Shown here: positions 16,438-25,257 of the stretch, one piece after another
Layout: every line of letters starts with the position of its first letter
Position numbering within the stretch: position 1 is the stretch's first letter
Assembly: GCA_038239005.1 (NCBI GenBank)
Contig: JBBSFE010000008.1
Location: 38,046 to 102,045, forward strand
Source: DASXHD01 sp038239005
GTDB taxonomy: Bacteria; Myxococcota_A; Polyangia; Polyangiales; Polyangiaceae
Direction: 5' to 3'
Length of the DNA: 64,000 nucleotides
The notes under the pieces: generated by a model
Database searches by the model: none
Seen by the model: only the letters and a program-made list of their open reading frames with translations
Told to the model about the DNA's origin: nothing
Program-made: the position numbers and the translations under genes

Positions 16438-18522
16438 TTGCGGGTCTGGATCACAGGCGTGGGCATTACGAGCGCGCTCGGTCTCACCGCGCGCGATACC
16501 TTCACGCGTCTCGTCCGAGGTGAGCGTGGGCTAAGCACGATCGATCTGTTCGACACGAGCGCGCAGCGAGCAAACCTTGGCGCCCAAGTTCGTGGCGTGA
16601 CCACGCCGCCCGGAGACGTATGGTCGCGCACGACGGCATTCGCGCATCTCGCCGCGAAGGAAGCGCTCGAGCACGCGAACCTCGACCCGAAGAGTGCACG
16701 TGTCGCGCTCATCGCCGGCGGCACGACGGCCGGCATGTTCGAAAACGAAACATACGTCGTCGACATCATGTCGGGGAAGCTGCCGCGCGCGCCGATTGCC
16801 GCGCTCCGTTCACACCCGCTCAGCTCCACGACGGACGCTCTCGACGCCACGCTCGGCCCGTTCGTCCGTGCACGAAACGTCGCGAGCGCATGCTCGAGCG
16901 GAGTCACGGCGCTTTCCCTCGCGATGGCGTGGTTGCTCGATGACGAAATCGACGCCGTCGTCGCGGGCGGCACGGATGGAATTTGCCGGCTCACGCTCAG
17001 CGGTTTCAACGCGCTCTCGGCGACCGATCCCGAGCCGTGTAGGCCGTTCGACATTCGCCGGCGTGGGCTCAATCTCGGGGAGGGCGCAGGTTTCTTGGTG
17101 CTCGAGCGCGCGACCGATGCCAAACGGCGCGGCAGGTCCCCGCTGGCCGAGCTCGCCGGCGCATCGCTCGCCGCCGAAGCGCACCACATCACGAACCCAG
17201 ACAGCGAAGGTCGCACCGCAGCGCGCGTGATGCGCGAAGCACTCGCGCGCGCGGGCGTCGCGCCATCCGAGGTCGACTACATCAACGCGCACGGGACCGG
17301 CACACCCCTCAACGATGCCATGGAGTCGAAGGCGATCCGATCCGTGTTGGGCGAAGAAGCGGCACGCGTGTGGGTCTCGAGCTCGAAGGCGCAGATCGGT
17401 CACACGCTCGCGGCCTCCGGTGCGATCGAAGCAGTCATCGCGACGATGTGCATTACCGATGGCGTCTTGCCGCCAACTGCAGGCCTCGCCGAGCCCGACC
17501 CCGCGTGTGCGCTGCGACACGTCACGACGTCGCAACGCATGGAGCGCGTGCGTGCGGTCGTGTCGAACTCGTTCGGGTTTGGTGGAATGGATGGCGCGGT
17601 CGTCATCACCGAGCCCGAGCTCGCGCGAGAGCGAACGGTTTCGAAGCGTCGCGTCGTGGTGTCGGCGTCGGCGGTGCTCGAGCAGCCTTCGGGCATCACA
17701 CCCGACGCCAAGCTCGTGCTCGATCCGGCACGCGCGCGTCGGTTCGATCGGTCCGCGCGCCTTTGTGCGGTCGTCGCGCACGCCGTCTTGCCCCAAGAAA
17801 TCAATCGCGAGCGGTGCGGCGTCGTGTTCGGAAGCGCGTTTTCTAGCGTCGATGAGGCAGCGGCATTCGTCCTTCGTATTCACGAAAAGGGTCCGCGGCT
17901 CGCGAGCCCCGCGGAATTTCCAAACCTCGTGCCGAGCTCGCCGATCGGGCACGCGTCGATCTACGAGAGCCTCCGTGGGCCCGCGCTTGCCACGGCCGAT
18001 TTGCGCGCAAGCGCGGAGAGCGCAGTGCTGACGGCGTTCGAGCTCATCGCCGCAGGCGACGCCGACGCATTCGTCGCCGGTGGCGTGGCGGTGCGGAGCC
18101 AGCTCATCGACGACGTGTTTTTTCCGCTCTTCGACGACGGAGCCACACACACTGCGCGCTCGGAATGCTGTGGCGCGATCCTCGTCGAAGCCGAAGCGAC
18201 TTCGGCAAATCGGGCCGTCGCGAATCTCGAGGCAATCGTCCATCGCGATGACGCGCCGCTCGCGCTGCCCGCGCCGCGAGAAGGCGCACGCATCTTTGGT
18301 TACGTCGCGGTCGAGGCCATCACACACTGGGTTGCGGGCACATCCTGGAGTGGCGTTGCGATCGAGACCGTGGAGCGAGCCGTGGGCTCGAACGAAGCCG
18401 CGGGCGCTGCGGCGTTCGATGCAGCTCTTCGCGCGATTGCAAAAGGCGAGACTTCACACGCGCTCGTCATTGGCGCCCGCGCCGGTGTTCGTTACGGGTT
18501 CGTGCTGTCGGGGCGTGGGTGA
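16438..18522 (+). CDS. Beta-ketoacyl-ACP synthase with C-terminal chain-length-factor-like half domain
   Basis: A 694-aa protein. Residues 1-400 are a complete KAS II-type condensing enzyme with catalytic C152 (SACSSG), H285 (NAHGTGTP) and H322 (QIGHTL). Residues about 403-694 resemble only the N-terminal half of a second ketosynthase: the segment around TADLRASAESAVLTAFEL aligns with the nucleophile elbow, but Cys is replaced (Ala or neighbour). This resembles the short chain-length-factor proteins of aryl polyene clusters, here fused to the ketosynthase. TTG start, 9 bp after the acp gene. The stop overlaps the next gene by 4 bp (GTGA). Substrate and product unknown. Confidence 0.88.
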   Translation: MRVWITGVGITSALGLTARDTFTRLVRGERGLSTIDLFDTSAQRANLGAQVRGVTTPPGDVWSRTTAFAHLAAKEALEHANLDPKSARVALIAGGTTAGMFENETYVVDIMSGKLPRAPIAALRSHPLSSTTDALDATLGPFVRARNVASACSSGVTALSLAMAWLLDDEIDAVVAGGTDGICRLTLSGFNALSATDPEPCRPFDIRRRGLNLGEGAGFLVLERATDAKRRGRSPLAELAGASLAAEAHHITNPDSEGRTAARVMREALARAGVAPSEVDYINAHGTGTPLNDAMESKAIRSVLGEEAARVWVSSSKAQIGHTLAASGAIEAVIATMCITDGVLPPTAGLAEPDPACALRHVTTSQRMERVRAVVSNSFGFGGMDGAVVITEPELARERTVSKRRVVVSASAVLEQPSGITPDAKLVLDPARARRFDRSARLCAVVAHAVLPQEINRERCGVVFGSAFSSVDEAAAFVLRIHEKGPRLASPAEFPNLVPSSPIGHASIYESLRGPALATADLRASAESAVLTAFELIAAGDADAFVAGGVAVRSQLIDDVFFPLFDDGATHTARSECCGAILVEAEATSANRAVANLEAIVHRDDAPLALPAPREGARIFGYVAVEAITHWVAGTSWSGVAIETVERAVGSNEAAGAAAFDAALRAIAKGETSHALVIGARAGVRYGFVLSGRG

Positions 18523-19226
18523 AAGGCTTCCGGGCGCTAAGGCCGCGCGCGTGGCTCGTCGCGGCGCTGTGTGTCGCGTGCGCGAGCGCGCCCACTGCGC
18601 GTCCGACCACCCAAGCCGACTGGGACGACGGCCTCGCGCGCCTCACGCGTTTGCGAGCGACGTTTCCGACGCATCCGTACACGCAACCCGTGACGGTCGA
18701 TTTTTTCGAGCCGCGAACGCGTCGCAGATTCACCGGGCGTGGCGCAGTCGGCGTTGATCCGGGGCGCGCGATGCGCATGATCTTGGTGGGGCCTGCAGGC
18801 GAGCCGGCGCTCGACGTCTGGGTAACGCGCGATGCGTGGCGCTTCGTCGTTCCTGCGATTCATCTCGTTCGCCGCGGCGGAGCCGAATCACCGCCTGGGC
18901 TGCCCGTTGGGTTTTTCCGTTCGTGGTTCGTCGATCCACTCGGTGGAACGCTGCTCGCGCTCGGCGCCGGAGACGAGCTCGTCGTGCGCGACATCGCGGG
19001 CGGTACGCTTCACATCACGAACGCGAGCGCGATGCACGGCGAAGTGCGCCGGCGTGATCGCACCTCGACTGAAACCTTCGCGTACACGCTCGCGCCGGCA
19101 TCTGGGCACGCTTCGTACGCGCACGAGGGCACGGGCCTGGCCGTCAACGTGACGCTCGGCGCCGCGCAAGCGGAGGCTCCCGACCCGCTCGCGTTCGTCG
19201 ATCCCGATCACGGAGGCTCGCCGTGA
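18519..19226 (+). CDS. Lipoprotein between the two ketosynthase genes (DUF3261/LolB-like role suspected)
   Basis: A 235-aa protein with a basic, hydrophobic leader ending VACAS, so a probable lipoprotein signal with lipidated Cys. The mature part is beta-rich (MRMILVGPAGEPALDVWVT; WRFVVPAIHLVRRGG), like the LolA/LolB-type lipid-binding fold. Aryl polyene clusters carry a DUF3261 lipoprotein in a comparable position; I suggest a similar role in moving the lipid product to the outer membrane, but this is inference by context. It overlaps both flanking genes by 4 bp (GTGA), implying strict co-expression. Confidence 0.75.
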   Translation: MKGFRALRPRAWLVAALCVACASAPTARPTTQADWDDGLARLTRLRATFPTHPYTQPVTVDFFEPRTRRRFTGRGAVGVDPGRAMRMILVGPAGEPALDVWVTRDAWRFVVPAIHLVRRGGAESPPGLPVGFFRSWFVDPLGGTLLALGAGDELVVRDIAGGTLHITNASAMHGEVRRRDRTSTETFAYTLAPASGHASYAHEGTGLAVNVTLGAAQAEAPDPLAFVDPDHGGSP

Positions 19227-21109
19227 GCGCCGCCATTGTCGCGTTTGGCGCCATTTCCGGCCTCGGTCGCGGTGACGAGGCGTTTTCCGTCGGCGATGTC
19301 GGCTCGGCTGCGCGTGTCACCACGAAAGTGGACGAAGAGCTCGCCGCGTCGAAGCTCGCACGCCCATTTTGTTCGCGCGCCGAGCTCGCGGGCGACTCCG
19401 ATCGCGCGACCGCCATCTTGCGCGTCGCGATGGACGACGTCTCGCGCATGCTCGACACGGTCGACGACGGTTGGCGCGACAAACGCGTAGGCCTCGCTCT
19501 CGCGACATCGAGCGGCGGCATGCGAAGCGCCGAGGAGCTCTTTCGCGCCCTTCACGTCGGCGCTACGCCATCGCGCGACATCGCGACGCGCGCGAATTAT
19601 TTCGCGCCGATGGTCGAGATCATGAAGCAGCCGCTCTCGCCCGCGACGCTCGTGCTCACCGCATGCGCCGCGTCGACGATCGCAATCGGCATCGCGCTTG
19701 GCTGGCTCGAGGGCGATCGATGCGATCTCGTGATTGCAGGCGGGTTCGACGCCGTGAGCGTGTTCGTTGCGAGTGGATTCGAAACGCTGCGCGCGACCAC
19801 GTCGCGGCTGCCGTCGCGTCCGTTTGGTCTCGAGCGCGATGGGATGGCGCTCGGCGAAGGCGCCGCGCTCGTCGCGCTCGCGCGCTCCGCCGCAAAACCG
19901 TTCGGATGGGTCACCGGGTTCGGCGCATCCGGCGACGCCGTCCACGTGACCGCGCCGGATCGCACGGGCGCGGGGCTCGCGCGCGCTGCCAAGCTCGCAC
20001 TCGGCGATGTTCGCGAGGTCGATCTCGTGAGCGCCCACGGAACCGCGACGCCGTTCAACGACGCGGCTGAATGGAAGGCGATCAACGCCGCGCTGGGTGA
20101 GAGCGCCATGCGAACGGTCGTGCACCCGTTCAAAGCGCAAATCGGTCACACGCTCGGCGCCGCGGGCGCGCTCGAATCGCTTGCCGCGCTCGACGCGATT
20201 CGTCGCAATGTCGATCCCGCCTCTGTGATCGCTTCCGAGCGCGATCCGGAGACGCCCGCAAAGCTCGCGCCACTGACGACGCCATCGAGCTCGCACGTCG
20301 GAGCGGCACTCAAGCTCTCTGCTGCGTTCGGCGGGGCGAATGCATCGCTCGTCGTTCGAACATCGGCGTCGCCATCGTCGCGGCCTCGTGCGCAGCGCGA
20401 TGCGTTCGTGTCGAAGCCTTCGCACGTTGGCGCGGTTCCCACGCTCGACGAAGTGTGCGCGATGAGCGGTGTCTCGCGCGAGCGCCTCGCGCGCGCCGAC
20501 GAGCTCGTATTTCTGGCGCTCGCGGCAATCGCTGGGCTCGCGCGCAGAGGACACTCGCTTGCGGGCGCAGGTGTCGTCATCGGGCACGCATACGCGACTG
20601 TCGACGTGAACGACAAATACGATCAGCGCATTCTCGAACGCAACGACGCACGCGCTGCCGAGCCGCGACGTTTTCCGTACACGTCACCGAACGCGGTAGC
20701 AGGCGAGTGCTCGGTGGCGTTTGGGCTCACGGGCCCGAATCTCGCCGTCGGCTCGGGGCTTCACGGCGGCGTGGAGGCTCTCGCGATCGCGGCCGACCTC
20801 GTTCGCGCGGGTGACGCCGATCAGATCGTCGCCGTTGCGGTGGATGCGCCGCGTCGCGCCGCACGCGCTATTGCGGCCGCGTGCGATTGGCCGATCCCGC
20901 GCGATGGAGCGGTCGCCATCTTGGTTTCGCGCGCCGCAATTGGCCCGCGCGTCGTCACGACCGAGTCGTCGACGACGGGTGGCACCAACGTCCTCCGCGC
21001 ACCCGGACACGAGGCACTCTTGCCGCTCGCGACCGGCGACCACGTGGCATCGTGCACATCGCCATGGGGCGCGTTTGCGAGGGTCGTTGTCGAAGGCGAT
21101 TGGCGCTAA
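19223..21109 (+). CDS. Second beta-ketoacyl synthase with C-terminal degenerate ketosynthase half
   Basis: A 628-aa protein. The first 370 residues form a ketosynthase with C148 (LTACAAST), H272 (SAHGTATP) and H309 (QIGHTLGAAG). Residues about 395-628 repeat the N-terminal half of a ketosynthase without the nucleophile (the segment NLAVGSGLHGGVEALAIAADL aligns with the active-site elbow). It shares the architecture of the neighbour at 16438 but is divergent in sequence, with a shorter N-terminal lobe. GTG start overlapping the lipoprotein stop by 4 bp. The paired ketosynthases may act on different chain lengths or as a heterodimer. No ketoreductase or dehydratase adjoins. Confidence 0.86.
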   Translation: MSAAIVAFGAISGLGRGDEAFSVGDVGSAARVTTKVDEELAASKLARPFCSRAELAGDSDRATAILRVAMDDVSRMLDTVDDGWRDKRVGLALATSSGGMRSAEELFRALHVGATPSRDIATRANYFAPMVEIMKQPLSPATLVLTACAASTIAIGIALGWLEGDRCDLVIAGGFDAVSVFVASGFETLRATTSRLPSRPFGLERDGMALGEGAALVALARSAAKPFGWVTGFGASGDAVHVTAPDRTGAGLARAAKLALGDVREVDLVSAHGTATPFNDAAEWKAINAALGESAMRTVVHPFKAQIGHTLGAAGALESLAALDAIRRNVDPASVIASERDPETPAKLAPLTTPSSSHVGAALKLSAAFGGANASLVVRTSASPSSRPRAQRDAFVSKPSHVGAVPTLDEVCAMSGVSRERLARADELVFLALAAIAGLARRGHSLAGAGVVIGHAYATVDVNDKYDQRILERNDARAAEPRRFPYTSPNAVAGECSVAFGLTGPNLAVGSGLHGGVEALAIAADLVRAGDADQIVAVAVDAPRRAARAIAAACDWPIPRDGAVAILVSRAAIGPRVVTTESSTTGGTNVLRAPGHEALLPLATGDHVASCTSPWGAFARVVVEGDWR

Positions 21110-21143
21110 CGCACGCGTGGAGCTTTGAAGTAAGCCATCCCGC

Positions 21144-22535
21144 ATGGCCCTTGAACGCGCTGTTCGCATCGAAAAAGACACGTTCGGTCCGATCGAAGTT
21201 CCTTCCGAGCATTTGTGGGGTGCGCAAACGCAGAGGTCGCTCGAGCACTTTCGCATCTCGAGCGAGAAGATGCCTGCCGCGCTCGTGATCGCGCTCGTGC
21301 TCGTGAAGAAAGCGTGCGCGCGCGTGAACGCCGAGCTCGGAAATCTCGCGCAAGACAAAGCCGCCGCGATCGAGTCTGCAGCCGACGAGGTCCTCGCCGG
21401 AAAACACGACGGCGAGTTTCCACTTTCGGTCTGGCAAACGGGGAGCGGCACGCAAACGAACATGAACGTCAACGAGGTGCTTGCGAATCGCGCGAGCGAA
21501 ATCCTCGGTGGACCGCGCGGCGAAGGGCGTCTCGTGCACCCGAACGACGACGTCAATCGCAGCCAGAGCTCGAACGACGTCTTTCCAACCGCCATGAGCG
21601 TCGCCGCATCACGCGCCGTCGCGCATGACGTGCTCCCTGCGGTCACCGCGCTTCACGATGTGCTCGCCGAGCACGCACGCGCTTTCGCCGACATCGTCAA
21701 AATCGGCCGGACGCACCTGCAAGACGCAACGCCGCTCACGCTCGGCCAAGAGATTTCCGGATGGGTCGCGCAGCTCGCACACGCACGCGCACACGTCGAA
21801 TCGACGCTGCCGCATCTGCACGAGCTCGCACTCGGCGGAACTGCGGTCGGCACCGGTCTCAACGCGCCGCCGGGTTTCGGCGAGCGCGTGGCGCGTGAAA
21901 TCGCGACGCTCTCGAGTCTCCCGCTCGTGACGGCGCCGAACAAATTCGAAGCGCTCGCGGCGCACGATGCGATGGTCGCCGCGCACGGTGCGCTGCGCGG
22001 TCTCGCGGCGGCGCTCTTCAAAATCGGAAACGACGTTCGCTGGCTCGCATCGGGACCACGCGCCGGCATCGGGGAAATCACGATCCCCGAGAACGAGCCC
22101 GGCAGCTCCATCATGCCGGGCAAAGTGAACCCGACGCAGTGTGAAGCCCTCACGATGGCGTGCGCGCAAGTCATGGGCAACGACGTCGCCATCGGCATCG
22201 GCGGCGCGTCGGGCAACTTCGAGCTCAACGTCTATAAGCCGCTCATCGCGCACGCGTTTTTGCAATCGTGTCGCTTGCTCGCCGATGCAACACGAAGCTT
22301 CACCGATCACGCCGCGCGCGGCCTCGCTCCGAATCGCGACCGCATCACGGAGCTCGTCTCGCGCTCACTCATGCTCGTCACCGCGCTCGCTCCACACATC
22401 GGCTACGAAAAAGCCGCAGCCATCGCCAAAAAAGCTCACCACGAAAAAACCACCCTCGAAGAAGCCGCTTTGGCTCTCGGTCATGTCACCCGCGAAGAGT
22501 TTCGCCTCTGGGTCGACGCGTCGAAAATGGTCTAA
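21144..22535 (+). CDS. fumC: Class II fumarate hydratase
   Basis: A 463-aa iron-independent fumarase of the TCA cycle, interconverting fumarate and malate. Diagnostic motifs are WGAQTQRSLEHF, SGTQTNMNVNEV, SSNDVFPTAM, GRTHLQDATPLTLGQE and the superfamily signature GSSIMPGKVNPTQCE. Full length and intact. It lies 34 bp after the ketosynthase gene on the same strand, but the functions are unrelated. Its 3' end overlaps the convergent HD-domain gene by 4 bp. Confidence 0.97.
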   Translation: MALERAVRIEKDTFGPIEVPSEHLWGAQTQRSLEHFRISSEKMPAALVIALVLVKKACARVNAELGNLAQDKAAAIESAADEVLAGKHDGEFPLSVWQTGSGTQTNMNVNEVLANRASEILGGPRGEGRLVHPNDDVNRSQSSNDVFPTAMSVAASRAVAHDVLPAVTALHDVLAEHARAFADIVKIGRTHLQDATPLTLGQEISGWVAQLAHARAHVESTLPHLHELALGGTAVGTGLNAPPGFGERVAREIATLSSLPLVTAPNKFEALAAHDAMVAAHGALRGLAAALFKIGNDVRWLASGPRAGIGEITIPENEPGSSIMPGKVNPTQCEALTMACAQVMGNDVAIGIGGASGNFELNVYKPLIAHAFLQSCRLLADATRSFTDHAARGLAPNRDRITELVSRSLMLVTALAPHIGYEKAAAIAKKAHHEKTTLEEAALALGHVTREEFRLWVDASKMV

Positions 22536-23074
22536 GCGCTACGAATACGATCGAGCGCGACGGCGTACTCGTCGATGAGCGCGTGAGGCGGGAGCGTGCG
22601 GGCCTTCGTGAGGAGCGCGTCGAAGCGTTCGATCTGCGCGACCTTGCCGCGTTTGAACATCGCCCACGGATCGCCCCAGTCTTCCTTGCAGACGAGGATC
22701 GATTCGAAGTTGTCGATCTTGTCGGCGAGCGAGATGGCCTGTGCGTCCCAAGGCTTGTGCCCGAAGTGCTCGAGGTACGCGGCCTTCCGCGCTTCCCATG
22801 GAAGCGATTTGTCTGCCTCGCTGACGTGCCGAACGAGCGTCGCGACGCGCTCGCCGAAGCGCTTCTCGAGCTCCTCGAACGTGACACCGCAGTCTTCGAG
22901 CACGTCGTGAAGCGCGCCCGCGGCGACGACCTCATCGTCGAATCCGTGTCGTGACAAGATGGCAGCGACCCCCGCAACGTGGCTCGCGTAAGGCACCGCT
23001 CCGTTCGGGTACTTTCGTTTCTGGTCGCGATGCCAAAATGTCGCCCAGTCGAGCGCGCGCTTTGTAGTGATCAC
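22532..23074 (-). CDS. Single-domain HD hydrolase, MESH1/small alarmone hydrolase-like
   Basis: A 180-aa protein consisting only of an HD domain of the RelA/SpoT hydrolase type. The order HRDQKRK, PYASH (H32), LHDVLED (H56, D57, E60, D61) and SLADKIDN (D118, N122) matches the Mn-binding and catalytic set of SpoT and MESH1. There is no synthetase, TGS or ACT domain. Family knowledge: such enzymes remove the 3'-pyrophosphate of (p)ppGpp or act on NADPH. GTG start. It is divergent from a lipoprotein gene. Actual substrate not established. Confidence 0.85.
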   Translation of the reverse strand: MITTKRALDWATFWHRDQKRKYPNGAVPYASHVAGVAAILSRHGFDDEVVAAGALHDVLEDCGVTFEELEKRFGERVATLVRHVSEADKSLPWEARKAAYLEHFGHKPWDAQAISLADKIDNFESILVCKEDWGDPWAMFKRGKVAQIERFDALLTKARTLPPHALIDEYAVALDRIRSA

Positions 23075-23150
23075 GTTTGATTTGTAGCGAAGGCTTGTTC
23101 ATAGTGGCGTGGAATAGAGCACCGCACGTTGCGGTTTTGCCGAGGTAGAG

Positions 23151-23633
23151 ATGTTCGAGCGTGGAGTCATCGTAGCCGCCCTGGGCTTTTTGCTTTCGGC
23201 CCTGTCCGGGTGCGGGACGACGTTCATCCCCAACACGAGCGTCGAAGACACCAGCGACAACCGCCGCGTCATCCAGTTCTGCGAGGTGTACCGCCACGCG
23301 ATGGAAGAGAAAGACGTCGGCAAGCTTCTCGCGATTGCCAGCCCGCGCTACCACGACGACGCCGGCACGCCCGCCGGCGACGACGACACCGACTACGATC
23401 GCCTGAAGGCGTTCCTCTCCGATCGCTTCGTGAAGACGTCGTCGATTCGCTACGAGATCAAATACCACCAGGTCGTCTACGCGGAGAACAGCCATGTCTA
23501 CGTGAACTACAAGTTCACCGCGAGCTACCGCGTCCCCACGACGCACGGCGAGCAGTGGCACCACACGGTGGCTGACAACCAGCTCGACCTCGTCAGCGAC
23601 GGCGACACCTACAAAATCATGGCAGGGATGTAG
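23151..23633 (+). CDS. Lipoprotein with SnoaL/NTF2-like C-terminal region
   Basis: A 160-aa lipoprotein: leader ending ALSGC gives a clear lipobox with lipidated Cys21. The mature part begins with a helix containing FCEVYRHAMEEKDVGKLLAI, then beta strands (SIRYEIKYHQVVYAENSHVYVNYKF), a pattern of NTF2-like cone folds, though I cannot assign a family firmly. It is followed after 12 bp by a metallophosphoesterase on the same strand, suggesting an operon. Function unknown. Confidence 0.8.
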   Translation: MFERGVIVAALGFLLSALSGCGTTFIPNTSVEDTSDNRRVIQFCEVYRHAMEEKDVGKLLAIASPRYHDDAGTPAGDDDTDYDRLKAFLSDRFVKTSSIRYEIKYHQVVYAENSHVYVNYKFTASYRVPTTHGEQWHHTVADNQLDLVSDGDTYKIMAGM

Positions 23634-23645
23634 CGCGTAGAAGAG

Positions 23646-24803
23646 GTGCCGTTCGTTCTCGCGCACGTTTCTGATTTTCACGTCTCGACCTTCGGCGACA
23701 CGCTTCACGATCGAACGCGCATCGTTCGCAGAAGCGCGCACATCGCCGACACGAGCCCGCACGAGTGGACGGAGATGTGGGGCGAAGCTCAATGGCGCGT
23801 GCTCAAACGCAAGAGCAAGCTCCTCGTCATCGACCCGGATGGGTACTCGCACCCGGCTCCGCCTCGCAAAGACTTCACGTCGCTGACCGATCCAATCGAG
23901 CGCGCCGCTGCGAAGGCATGCCGCCTCGAAGCGCGTCGCAGCAAGACGCTCGCCGGCGCGATCCCTTCGGAAGGCGCGCTCGCAATCCTTGCCGACGCGA
24001 CACCGAGCAACGCGAACATTCGGCTGCTTCGCGCGGTGCGTTACGTCGAACAATCGGATGTCGATGGCGTCGCGATCACGGGAGACATCACCGATGATGG
24101 TGACGGCTACGAGCTCGTTCTCGCGGCGTTCGCCAAATGGCGCGCGCGAAAGACGCTCTTCGCGATCCCCGGAAATCACGATCGATACTTGTTTCCGATC
24201 TCCGGCTCGACGCGCCCAAAACCGACGCACGAATCGAAAACAGCGATGTGGCATGCGTTCGCGCAATCGCTCGATTTACCGCTCGAGCCGAACGGCGCGT
24301 GGGTGAAGACGATTCCCGGCACCGAGATCATCATTCTCGGAATCGACACGTGCGCACGCCCGCAGCGCCGATTCTTTCGACACAACGGCGCTGTGGGTCT
24401 CGAGCAGATCTCGTTTGCGCGCGCCGTAGGCGAGCGCGACGAATGGAAACGCGCGCGTCATCGCGTGGTCATGCTCCACCATCACGTCGTGCCGTTGCCG
24501 CATGGTGTCGGAAAACGCGCGCCGAGCGAAATCGGGATGCGCCTCGACGACGCACAGCTCGCCGCCGAGACGTTCGACGCAATCGGCGCGACGCTCGTGA
24601 TGCACGGTCACAGGCACATCAGCGAAGAGCGCCAACCCGCAGGCGTTTCATTCCGCTTGCTCGCAGCGCCTTCTCTCACGCTCGGCTGCCGCAGCGGCGA
24701 TGGCCCGTCATTCTGGCGCATCGAGCTAGGCGATCACGTGCACGCGACGCGCGTCCCGATTCCCATTCAGGCGATCGACGCGGATCTCGAGGGCGATCAG
24801 TAA
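23646..24803 (+). CDS. Calcineurin-like metallophosphoesterase
   Basis: A 385-aa cytoplasmic protein with the full dimetal set of the calcineurin-like superfamily: SDFH (D10, H12), GDITDDG, GNHDR, a histidine cluster (MLHHHVVPL) and GHRH near the C-terminus. An insertion between the first and second motifs (about residues 20-130) is Arg/Lys-rich and unique-looking. It probably hydrolyses a phosphodiester or phosphomonoester; the substrate cannot be inferred. GTG start. The 3' end overlaps the convergent cysteine-rich lipoprotein by 7 bp. Confidence 0.9.
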   Translation: MPFVLAHVSDFHVSTFGDTLHDRTRIVRRSAHIADTSPHEWTEMWGEAQWRVLKRKSKLLVIDPDGYSHPAPPRKDFTSLTDPIERAAAKACRLEARRSKTLAGAIPSEGALAILADATPSNANIRLLRAVRYVEQSDVDGVAITGDITDDGDGYELVLAAFAKWRARKTLFAIPGNHDRYLFPISGSTRPKPTHESKTAMWHAFAQSLDLPLEPNGAWVKTIPGTEIIILGIDTCARPQRRFFRHNGAVGLEQISFARAVGERDEWKRARHRVVMLHHHVVPLPHGVGKRAPSEIGMRLDDAQLAAETFDAIGATLVMHGHRHISEERQPAGVSFRLLAAPSLTLGCRSGDGPSFWRIELGDHVHATRVPIPIQAIDADLEGDQ

Positions 24804-25198
24804 TCGGCGTCGGCGTCGAGGCCTGCGTCCGCAGAGAGGAACGCACAGGCATCGGCGGTCTCCGGATTTTGCACGATTGTGCAGTCCGTCGCCTGTTGAA
24901 TGGCCGAGACGCACGTGGTGACTTGCGCTGTCGTCGGGGTGACGTTGCTCACGAGGCCGTGGAGGCAGGCGTCGTCGTAGAAACGGAAGCAATCGTCGAC
25001 GGGGCTCGTCGTAGTGCTGCGGGGCGTCGGCAGGCCGTAGTTGGCTGCGTCGGCGTAGCACTGCTCGATCCAATAGCAGCGCGCATGTTCGACCTGCGTG
25101 CATGCATCGATGCCGACCGGACCTTGGCCGCACGCAACGACGCCTGCGACGATCGCCGCGCCAGTGAACGAGAGAGCGATGATCAAACGGCCGCCCAT
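24797..25198 (-). CDS. Small cysteine-rich lipoprotein
   Basis: A 133-aa lipoprotein with hydrophobic leader ending GVVAC (lipidated Cys). The mature domain has about eight cysteines, likely paired in the periplasm or outside, and ends with Asp/Ala repeats (DAGLDADAD). No family is recognised; similar small Cys-rich lipoproteins are abundant in myxobacteria. The start MGGRLIIAL was chosen because it gives a proper signal peptide; the open frame continues upstream. It is divergent from the nucleotidyltransferase (starts 60 bp apart). Confidence 0.75.
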   Translation of the reverse strand: MGGRLIIALSFTGAAIVAGVVACGQGPVGIDACTQVEHARCYWIEQCYADAANYGLPTPRSTTTSPVDDCFRFYDDACLHGLVSNVTPTTAQVTTCVSAIQQATDCTIVQNPETADACAFLSADAGLDADADY

Positions 25199-25257
25199 CT
25201 CCGAATCCGGTACTACGCGCTCACCGAAGCGGGCAAGAAAGTGGCATAAGGTTTCTC

